A DNA stretch of 64,000 nt, from positions 124,001-188,000 of the forward strand of contig JAFQRY010000011.1 in the NCBI GenBank assembly GCA_017409845.1. Reading direction: 5' to 3'. Of the stretch, positions 58,165 through 64,000 are shown piece after piece. Below the pieces are notes generated by a model. The model ran no database searches. It was not told the DNA's origin and worked only from the letters and a program-made list of their open reading frames with translations. Source of the stretch: Clostridia bacterium. GTDB lineage: Bacteria; Bacillota; Clostridia; Oscillospirales; Acutalibacteraceae. Both the position numbers and the translations under genes were made by a program. Position 1 is the first letter of the stretch. The number at the start of each line of letters is the position of its first letter.

Positions 58165-58788
58165 ATGGCTAAAGTTAAAGTTTTTGACATGGCAGGCAAG
58201 GCTCTCGCCGATATGGAACTTGCAGACAGCATTTTCGCTATCGAGCCCAGCATTCCCGCTATGCATCTTTGCGTAGTAAGCTATCTGGCAAATCAGCGCC
58301 AGGGCACACAGTCTACTCTTACCAGAGCAGAAGTAAGCGGCGGCGGCAAGAAGCCCTGGAGACAGAAGGGCACTGGCCGTGCAAGACAGGGTTCAACAAG
58401 AGCTCCCCAGTGGTATCACGGCGGTATCGCTCACGGACCCAAGCCCCGCGATTACAAGAAGGACGTTAACAAGAAGGTCAGAAGACTTGCTATGAAGTCG
58501 GCTCTCTCAGCTAAGCTTGCTGATAACGAGCTCATCGTTCTTGACAGCCTCAATCTCACAGAGATCAAGACAAAGGCTATGGTTAACGTTGTTAACGCAC
58601 TTGAAACAGGCAAGAAGGTTCTCTTCGTTCTTCCCGAGAAGAACGATATCATCTACCGCTCGGCTCGCAACATTGCCGACGTCAAGACAACTCTTGTCAC
58701 AACACTTAATGTTTACGACATCCTCAACTGCGACACAGTTGTAGTTCTTAAGGATGCAGTAAGCAAGATCGAGGAGGTTTACGCATGA
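58165..58788 (+). CDS. rplD: 50S ribosomal protein L4
   Basis: 207 aa. 50S exit-tunnel protein, the autoregulator of the S10 operon in some bacteria, so a candidate ligand for the leader. Tunnel loop GGGKKPWRQKGTGRARQGSTR is present; the C-terminus overlaps rplW by four bases. Confidence 0.98.
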   Translation: MAKVKVFDMAGKALADMELADSIFAIEPSIPAMHLCVVSYLANQRQGTQSTLTRAEVSGGGKKPWRQKGTGRARQGSTRAPQWYHGGIAHGPKPRDYKKDVNKKVRRLAMKSALSAKLADNELIVLDSLNLTEIKTKAMVNVVNALETGKKVLFVLPEKNDIIYRSARNIADVKTTLVTTLNVYDILNCDTVVVLKDAVSKIEEVYA

Positions 58789-59081
58789 GCAAGTTAGCAC
58801 AGGATATCATCCTTCTCCCCGTCATTACTGAAAACAGCATGGACGGCATTGCAGATCGTAAGTATACCTTCGTAGTTGCTAAGGATGCAAACAAGATTGA
58901 AATTGCGAAAGCAGTTGAAGAGCTTTTTGATGTTAAGGTTGCTAAGGTCAACACCATCAACGTTAACGGCAAGCTCAGAAGATACGGCCGCTTTGAAGGC
59001 ATGACAGCTTCAAAGAAGAAGGCAATCGTTACTCTTACCGAAGACTCCAAGGCAATCGAGTTCTTCGACGGTATGATGTAA
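58785..59081 (+). CDS. rplW: 50S ribosomal protein L23
   Basis: 98 aa. Exit-site protein that docks trigger factor, SRP and SecA/SecY. Segments MSKLAQDIILLPVITENSM, DANKIEIAKAVEELFDVKV and the NTINVNGKLRRYGR loop are typical. The gene begins in the rplD stop (ATGA); 94 bases of spacer with no recognised gene or hairpin follow before rplB. Confidence 0.97.
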   Translation: MSKLAQDIILLPVITENSMDGIADRKYTFVVAKDANKIEIAKAVEELFDVKVAKVNTINVNGKLRRYGRFEGMTASKKKAIVTLTEDSKAIEFFDGMM

Positions 59082-59175
59082 TTTAAAGAAGTAAGACTAA
59101 ACAACCCATAAATCCGGCGATAAAGTATGGAGAATGACATTGCTCCGCAAAGTCGCTATAAGGAGAGTGTAGAAA

Positions 59176-60009
59176 ATGTCTATTAAGCTTTACAAGCCGA
59201 CAGGCAACGCAAGACGTAACATGTCGGTTACAGATTATTCCGAGCTCTCAAAGGTTGCTCCCGAAAGAAGCCTTCTTGTTTCACTCAAGAAGAACAGCGG
59301 CCGCAACAGCTACGGAAGAATCACCGTTCGTCATCGTGGCGGCGGACAGAGAAGAAAGTATCGTATCATCGATTTCAAGAGAGATAAGTTCGATATTCCC
59401 GCAACAGTGGCAAGCATCGAATACGATCCCAACCGCTCCGCTTTCATCGCACTTCTTCAGTATGAAGACGGCGAAAAGAGATACATCCTTCAGCCCGCAG
59501 GTCTGAAGGTAGGCGATACCGTTCTTGCAGGCACATCAGCCGACATCAAGCCCGGTAACGCACTTCCCCTCACCAACATCCCCGTTGGTACAGTTATTCA
59601 CAACGTTGAGCTCTATCCCGGCAGAGGCGGCCAGCTCGCAAGAGCAGCAGGCAACTCAGCTCAGCTCATGGCTAAGGAAGGCGTTTACGCACTCCTCAGA
59701 CTTCCCTCAGGCGAACTTCGTAACGTTCCCGCAAGCTGCATGGCTACAGTTGGCCAGGTAGGCAACACAGACCACGAAAACGTTAAGGTTGGTAAGGCCG
59801 GCCGTAAGCGTCACATGGGCTGGAGACCTACAGTCCGCGGTTCGGTTATGAACCCCTGCGATCACCCCCACGGTGGTGGTGAAGGTAAGTCACCCATCGG
59901 CAGACCCGGTCCTGTTACTCCCTGGGGCAAGCCCGCTCTCGGTTACAAGACCAGAAACACAAAGAAATCGTCCGACAAGCTTATCGTAAAGCGTCGTAAC
60001 GACAAGTAA
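59176..60009 (+). CDS. rplB: 50S ribosomal protein L2
   Basis: 277 aa. Core 50S protein needed for peptidyl transfer and subunit joining. [18 protein letters not shown] near the N-terminus and C-terminal [19 protein letters not shown] with the essential His are clear. ATAAGGAGAGTGTAGAAA precedes the ATG. Confidence 0.98.
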   Translation: MSIKLYKPTGNARRNMSVTDYSELSKVAPERSLLVSLKKNSGRNSYGRITVRHRGGGQRRKYRIIDFKRDKFDIPATVASIEYDPNRSAFIALLQYEDGEKRYILQPAGLKVGDTVLAGTSADIKPGNALPLTNIPVGTVIHNVELYPGRGGQLARAAGNSAQLMAKEGVYALLRLPSGELRNVPASCMATVGQVGNTDHENVKVGKAGRKRHMGWRPTVRGSVMNPCDHPHGGGEGKSPIGRPGPVTPWGKPALGYKTRNTKKSSDKLIVKRRNDK

Positions 60010-60028
60010 GTGAAAGGAGCAGATAATA

Positions 60029-60310
60029 ATGGGCAGAAGCGTTAAAAAAGGACCTTTTGTGCAGCCTAAACTGCTCGAAAGAGTTCAGAAGATGAATGAA
60101 GCCGGCGAGAAGCAGGTTCTCAAGACCTGGAGCCGTTCATCAACAATCTTCCCCGACTTTGTCGGCCACACATTTGCAGTTCACGACGGACGCAAGCATG
60201 TTCCTGTATATGTAACAGAAGATATGGTCGGACATAAGCTCGGTGAGTTTGCACCTACAAGAACCTTCAGAGGTCATGCAGGTTCAAAAACATCAAATAA
60301 CGGTAAATAA
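60029..60310 (+). CDS. rpsS: 30S ribosomal protein S19
   Basis: 93 aa. 30S head protein near the A/P-site. [19 protein letters not shown] and the [41 protein letters not shown] stretches are diagnostic. Preceded by GTGAAAGGAGCAGATAAT. Confidence 0.98.
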   Translation: MGRSVKKGPFVQPKLLERVQKMNEAGEKQVLKTWSRSSTIFPDFVGHTFAVHDGRKHVPVYVTEDMVGHKLGEFAPTRTFRGHAGSKTSNNGK

Positions 60311-60333
60311 TCGGCGAAAGGAGTGTATTAACA

Positions 60334-60681
60334 ATGTCAGATATGGCAGTTGCAACAGCAAAAGCAACTTATATCCGTATTGCGCCTCGTAAGGTTCAGA
60401 TTGTTCTCGATTTAATCCGCAATCAGCCTGCAGACAAGGCAATGGCTATTCTCAAGTACACGCCGAAGGCCGCGTGTGAACCCTTGATGAAGCTTTTAAA
60501 GTCAGCAATCGCAAATGCTGAAAACAACAATAACATGGATGTTTCCAAGCTCTATGTTGCAGAATGCAGCGTAAGCCAGGGTCCCACTCTCAAGAGAATC
60601 AGACCCCGTGCACAGGGCAGAGCATTCCGTATAAACAAGAAAACATCACATATCACCCTTGTGCTCAAGGAAATGGAATAA
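60334..60681 (+). CDS. rplV: 50S ribosomal protein L22
   Basis: 115 aa. Exit-tunnel protein; its beta-hairpin is the site of macrolide-resistance changes in other species (here [20 protein letters not shown]). [20 protein letters not shown] is typical. Preceded by GAAAGGAGTGTATTAACA. Confidence 0.97.
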   Translation: MSDMAVATAKATYIRIAPRKVQIVLDLIRNQPADKAMAILKYTPKAACEPLMKLLKSAIANAENNNNMDVSKLYVAECSVSQGPTLKRIRPRAQGRAFRINKKTSHITLVLKEME

Positions 60682-60701
60682 GCGAAGGAGGAGGTTAAAC
60701 A

Positions 60702-61388
60702 ATGGGACAGAAAATTAATCCTACCGGTTTAAGAATCGGTGTTATTAAGAACTGGGAATCTCGCTGGTATGCAAATCCCAATAAGTTCGGCGATACTCTC
60801 GTTGAAGACTACGAACTTCGTGAGTACCTTCTTGAGAAGCTTGCTCCTGCAGGTGTTCCCAAGGTTGAAATCGAACGTGATGCAAAGCGTGTTTACGTTA
60901 ACATTCACTGTGCAAAGCCCGGTATGGTTATCGGCAGACAGGGTGCAGAGATTGAAAAGCTCAAGAAGATCTGCGAGAAGAAGCTCGGCGGCAAGGAAGT
61001 TTCGCTGAACATCATCGAGATCAAGCAGCCCGACCTTAACGCACAGCTCGTTGCTGAGAGCATTGCTGCTCAGCTCGAAAGAAGAGTTTCTTACCGCCGT
61101 GCTCTCAAGCAGGCTATCGGCCGTGCAATGAAGCTTGGCGCAAGAGGTATCAAGATTCAGGCATCAGGCCGTCTCGGCGGTGCTGAAATCGCTCGTAGCG
61201 AAAGCTACCATGAAGGAACAATTCCCCTCCAGACCATCAGAGCAGACATCGACTACGGCTTTGCTGAGGCAAAGACAACCTACGGTCGTATCGGCGTTAA
61301 GGTCTGGCTTTACAGAGGCGAAGTTCTTCACGAAAGCAGAAGAACAAATTCACGCCCCAGAAGACGCAGAGAAGGAGGTAACCAGTAA
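60702..61388 (+). CDS. rpsC: 30S ribosomal protein S3
   Basis: 228 aa. 30S head/entry-site protein with mRNA helicase function. N-terminal [22 protein letters not shown] domain with [16 protein letters not shown], and [37 protein letters not shown] precedes the ATG; the stop overlaps the rplP start by one base. Confidence 0.98.
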   Translation: MGQKINPTGLRIGVIKNWESRWYANPNKFGDTLVEDYELREYLLEKLAPAGVPKVEIERDAKRVYVNIHCAKPGMVIGRQGAEIEKLKKICEKKLGGKEVSLNIIEIKQPDLNAQLVAESIAAQLERRVSYRRALKQAIGRAMKLGARGIKIQASGRLGGAEIARSESYHEGTIPLQTIRADIDYGFAEAKTTYGRIGVKVWLYRGEVLHESRRTNSRPRRRREGGNQ

Positions 61389-61813
61389 TGCTTTTACCTA
61401 AGCGTGTTAAGCACCGCAGAGTGCAGAGAGGCAGACTTAAGGGTAAGGCTACCAGAGGCAACAAGATTGCATACGGTGATTTCGGCCTTGTGGCTCTTGA
61501 GCCCGCATGGATTACCTCAAACCAGATTGAAGCAGCCCGTATCGCTATGACAAGATACATCAAGAGAGGCGGTAAGGTCTGGATTGATATCTTCCCCGAT
61601 AAGCCCATCACAGAGAAGCCCGCTGAAACCCGAATGGGTTCAGGTAAAGGTTCACCTGAGTATTGGGTAGCAGTAGTTAAGCCCGGCAGAGTAATGTTTG
61701 AAATCGCCGGTGTTGACAAGGAGCTCGCTCGTGAGGCTATGCGTCTTGCAGCAAACAAGCTTCCTATCAAATGTAAATTTGTGACTAAAGAAGAAATGGG
61801 TGGTGAGCAATAA
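61388..61813 (+). CDS. rplP: 50S ribosomal protein L16
   Basis: 141 aa. 50S central-protuberance protein contacting A-site t[23 protein letters not shown] and the conserved [20 protein letters not shown] are clear. AAGGAGGTAACCAGTA precedes the start. Overlaps both neighbours by one base, showing tight coupling. Confidence 0.98.
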   Translation: MLLPKRVKHRRVQRGRLKGKATRGNKIAYGDFGLVALEPAWITSNQIEAARIAMTRYIKRGGKVWIDIFPDKPITEKPAETRMGSGKGSPEYWVAVVKPGRVMFEIAGVDKELAREAMRLAANKLPIKCKFVTKEEMGGEQ

Positions 61814-62016
61814 TGAAAGCCAGTGAAATCAGAAAACTTTCCGCCAAAGAGTTGGATGCTAAACTCGTTGAGCTGAAGGATGAGCTGTTCAAGCTGCGCT
61901 TCCAGCAGGCCGTAAACCAGCTCGACAACCCGATGCGAATCAGTGCCGTTAAAAAAGATATCGCTCGTATCAAGACAGTACAGAGAGATATCGAACTTCA
62001 CGGCACTAAGGCGTAA
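61813..62016 (+). CDS. rpmC: 50S ribosomal protein L29
   Basis: 67 aa helical protein at the tunnel exit. [20 protein letters not shown] and the conserved LFKLRFQQAVNQLDNPMRI motif identify it. Start shares a base with the rplP stop. Confidence 0.97.
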   Translation: MKASEIRKLSAKELDAKLVELKDELFKLRFQQAVNQLDNPMRISAVKKDIARIKTVQRDIELHGTKA

Positions 62017-62037
62017 GGAAAGGGAGGTTAAAGTTCA

Positions 62038-62292
62038 ATGGAAAGAAACCTCAGAAAAACTCGCGTTGGTATTGTTACCAGCGACAAGATGGATAAGACC
62101 GTAGTTGTTTCAGTTAAGGACAAGGTCAGACATCCTCTTTATAAGAAAATCATCAACAACACATACAAGCTTAAGGCACACGATGAAAACAACGAGTGCG
62201 GCATGGGCGACCGTGTCCTTGTAATGGAAACCCGTCCCCTGTCAAAGGACAAGAGATGGCGTGTAGTAGAAATCATTGAGAAGGCTAAATAA
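62038..62292 (+). CDS. rpsQ: 30S ribosomal protein S17
   Basis: 84 aa, OB-fold primary rRNA binder. [20 protein letters not shown] and C-terminal [17 protein letters not shown] are typical. Preceded by GGAAAGGGAGGTTAAAGTTCA. Confidence 0.98.
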   Translation: MERNLRKTRVGIVTSDKMDKTVVVSVKDKVRHPLYKKIINNTYKLKAHDENNECGMGDRVLVMETRPLSKDKRWRVVEIIEKAK

Positions 62293-62321
62293 TTTAGCCG
62301 TAGTGTAAGGAGGAAAACACT

Positions 62322-62690
62322 GTGATACAGCAGCAGAGTTACCTCAAGGTTGCCGACAACACCGGTGCTAAGGAGATCATGTGTATCCGAGTACTCGGCG
62401 GTTCCGGCAGGAGGTATGCCAATATTGGCGACGTCGTTGTTGCTTCTGTTAAAAAGGCAACACCCGGTGGCGTAGTAAAAAAAGGCGATGTTGTAAAAGC
62501 GGTAGTAGTACGCACCGCAAGCGGCCTTCGCCGTGAGGACGGAACTTACATTCGCTTCGATGAGAATGCAGCCGTCATCATTAAAGAAGACAAGAACCCC
62601 AGAGGTACCCGTATCTTTGGACCAGTAGCAAGAGAGCTTCGTGAAAAGGATTACACAAAGATTCTTTCACTCGCTCCTGAAGTACTTTAA
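62322..62690 (+). CDS. rplN: 50S ribosomal protein L14
   Basis: 122 aa. 50S protein forming intersubunit bridges. [20 protein letters not shown] and the C-terminal [20 protein letters not shown] are the family signatures. Starts with GTG (62322) behind AAGGAGGAAAACACT; no ATG is near, so the GTG start is firm. Confidence 0.98.
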   Translation: MIQQQSYLKVADNTGAKEIMCIRVLGGSGRRYANIGDVVVASVKKATPGGVVKKGDVVKAVVVRTASGLRREDGTYIRFDENAAVIIKEDKNPRGTRIFGPVARELREKDYTKILSLAPEVL

Positions 62691-62701
62691 TCGGAGGTGC
62701 T

Positions 62702-63025
62702 ATGAAGATGCATGTTAAAAAAGGCGATGAAGTAGTAGTAATCAACGGTAAGTACAGAGGCAAGCGCGGCAAGGTTATGGAAGTAAGCCCTTCAGAAGGT
62801 AAGGTTATCGTTGAAGGCGTTAACATTGTAACCAAGCACGTTAAGCCCCGCAAGATGGGTGAAGCAGGCGGCCTTATCAAGGCTGAAAGCGCACTCTATG
62901 CAGACAAGGTTCAGGTTATCTGCCCCAAGTGCGGCAGACCCACAAGAACCGGTCACAAGATTAATTCCAAAGGCAAGAAAGTCCGCACTTGCAAGAAGAG
63001 CGACTGCCTTGCAGAGTTTGAATAA
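62702..63025 (+). CDS. rplX: 50S ribosomal protein L24
   Basis: 107 aa. Assembly-initiator protein with a KOW motif (KGDEVVVINGKYRGKRGKV). The C-terminal CPKCGRPTR followed by CKKSDC forms a C2-C2-like pair, so a zinc ribbon may be present, as in some Bacillota L24. AATCGGAGGTGCT precedes the ATG. Confidence 0.97.
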   Translation: MKMHVKKGDEVVVINGKYRGKRGKVMEVSPSEGKVIVEGVNIVTKHVKPRKMGEAGGLIKAESALYADKVQVICPKCGRPTRTGHKINSKGKKVRTCKKSDCLAEFE

Positions 63026-63043
63026 TAAGGGAGGACATAACAA

Positions 63044-63586
63044 ATGGCAGCAAGATTAAAAGAAATGTATGTCAAAGATGTTGCACCTGCTCTTATGAAG
63101 AAATTCGAATATAAGAGTGTTATGCAGATCCCGAAGCTTGAGAAGATTGTTATCAACGTTTCCAGCGGTGAAGCAATCACCAACTCAAAATCAATTGATG
63201 CAATTGTTTCAGACCTTAAGCAGATCACAGGTCAGACACCTGTAAAGTGCAAGGCAAAGAAGTCAGTTGCTAACTTCAAGCTCCGTGAAGGCATGGTTAT
63301 CGGTGCAAAGGTTACACTCAGAGGCGACAGAATGTATGAGTTCCTTGACAGACTCTTCAACCTCGCTCTCCCCAGAGTTCGTGACTTCAGAGGTATCAAC
63401 CCCAACTCATTCGACGGAAGAGGCAACTATAACATGGGCGTTAAAGAACAGCTCATCTTCCCCGAAATTGATTACGATAAGATTGACAAGGTAAGAGGTA
63501 TGGACATCTGCTTTGTTACAACAGCAAATACTGACGAAGAAGCTCGTGAGCTGCTCACCCTTATGGGCGCTCCGTTCTCGAAATAA
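63044..63586 (+). CDS. rplE: 50S ribosomal protein L5
   Basis: 180 aa. Central-protuberance protein binding 5S rRNA and P-site t[40 protein letters not shown] and [20 protein letters not shown] are typical. AAGGGAGGACATAACAA precedes the ATG. Confidence 0.98.
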   Translation: MAARLKEMYVKDVAPALMKKFEYKSVMQIPKLEKIVINVSSGEAITNSKSIDAIVSDLKQITGQTPVKCKAKKSVANFKLREGMVIGAKVTLRGDRMYEFLDRLFNLALPRVRDFRGINPNSFDGRGNYNMGVKEQLIFPEIDYDKIDKVRGMDICFVTTANTDEEARELLTLMGAPFSK

Positions 63587-63598
63587 GGAGGGATTACC

Positions 63599-63784
63599 GT
63601 GGCAAAGACATCAATGAAAGTCAAGCAGGCACGCCCTGCAAAGTACAGCACAAGAGCGTACAACAGATGTAAGATCTGCGGAAGACCCCATGCTTATCTT
63701 CGCAAGTACGGCGTTTGCCGTATCTGCTTCAGAGAGCTGGCTCACGCAGGTCAGATTCCCGGCGTTAAGAAAGCAAGTTGGTAA
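63599..63784 (+). CDS. rpsZ: 30S ribosomal protein S14, zinc (type Z) form
   Basis: 61 aa. The four Cys (C24, C27, C40, C43: CKIC and CRIC) mark the zinc-ribbon form, while the long form lacks them. [20 protein letters not shown] and [19 protein letters not shown] complete the match. GTG start (63599) behind AAGGAGGGATTACC. Confidence 0.97.
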   Translation: MAKTSMKVKQARPAKYSTRAYNRCKICGRPHAYLRKYGVCRICFRELAHAGQIPGVKKASW

Positions 63785-63812
63785 TTGAGCGATTGCAAAG
63801 GAGGTAAACAGT

Positions 63813-64000
63813 ATGCAGATTACTGATTCCATCGCTGATATGCTCACCCGTATCCGCAATGCGAATGCGGCTAAGCACGATACAGTGAAGGTTCCCGCAT
63901 CTAACATGAAGAAAGCGATTGCTCAGATTCTTCTTGATGAGGGATATATTAAAGGATTTAAGGTTGAGGATGACGGAAAGCAGGGCATGATTGAAATTGC
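63813..64000 (+). CDS. rpsH: 30S ribosomal protein S8, 3' end outside window
   Basis: First 62 codons only. Primary 16S rRNA binder and, in some bacteria, repressor of the spc operon. [36 protein letters not shown] and EGYIKGFKV are typical. AAAGGAGGTAAACAGT precedes ATG 63813. Confidence 0.97.
   Translation, partial: MQITDSIADMLTRIRNANAAKHDTVKVPASNMKKAIAQILLDEGYIKGFKVEDDGKQGMIEI

Noticed and set aside
1-64000. tRNA, rRNA, prophage, integrase, restriction or other classical defence genes
   Set aside because: None recognised on either strand by eye; a covariance-model and profile search would be needed to be certain.

Overview
The window looks like chromosome of an anaerobic, low-to-mid-GC clostridial Bacillota, most likely an Oscillospirales/Ruminococcaceae-type gut bacterium. 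The grounds are a single-chain pyruvate:ferredoxin oxidoreductase, a Bacillota-type S10/spc ribosomal operon with the zinc-ribbon form of S14, class B sortases, a SpoIID-domain protein, a BlaR/BlaI-type pair, L-fucose catabolism and strong AGGAGG-type ribosome binding sites. This is inference from gene content; no marker could be searched. No tRNA, rRNA, CRISPR array, prophage or transposase gene was seen.

Layout. 1-7.1 kb: 3' part of a class III aminotransferase, a tandem-domain class II aldolase, a lipoprotein, exonuclease III, a repeat-bounded element carrying a frameshifted four-helix-bundle gene, an exported protein of unknown role and a dCMP deaminase. 7.2-13.7 kb: secA, then an OmpR-type regulator and a very large histidine kinase, followed by a 34-codon membrane microprotein. 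14.1-17.7 kb: pyruvate:ferredoxin oxidoreductase. 18-21.6 kb: an exported protein with four canonical C2HC zinc fingers and two metallophosphoesterases. 21.8-26.2 kb: a nucleotide-sugar-epimerase-like protein, a GNAT/oxidoreductase fusion and a sugar:cation symporter. 26.4-29.7 kb: typA, ribF and a family 4 uracil-DNA glycosylase. 29.7-33.2 kb: a blaR1/blaI-like pair with its operator. 33.3-38.6 kb: fucI, a rhamnulokinase-type kinase and fucU, interrupted by a DUF559 gene between two 146-bp direct repeats. 38.6-40.7 kb: an ABC exporter and a 28-codon microprotein. 40.8-49.9 kb: SpoIID-domain protein, two class B sortases, cinA, thiI and a cysteine desulfurase. 50.4-53.1 kb: a FtsW/RodA-type glycosyltransferase and its class B penicillin-binding protein. 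53.2-53.4 kb: two tandem paralogous 25-codon microproteins. 53.5-56.3 kb: a zinc-ribbon/kinase/leucine-rich-repeat protein. 56.8-64 kb: promoter, structured leader with an attenuator-like hairpin, and rpsJ through the start of rpsH.

The most novel material is small. The microproteins at 13,599 and 40,612, 27 kb apart, share one promoter block: a 22-bp identical segment, then an identical 10-mer and a TATAAT at identical spacing. A weaker version lies before the response-regulator gene, which suggests a small regulon of that two-component system. The other strong candidates are the exported zinc-finger protein, the SpoIID protein whose cytoplasmic part looks like a decayed CinA, and two repeat families (A and B) whose hairpin arms change in a compensatory way between copies and which surround small orphan genes.
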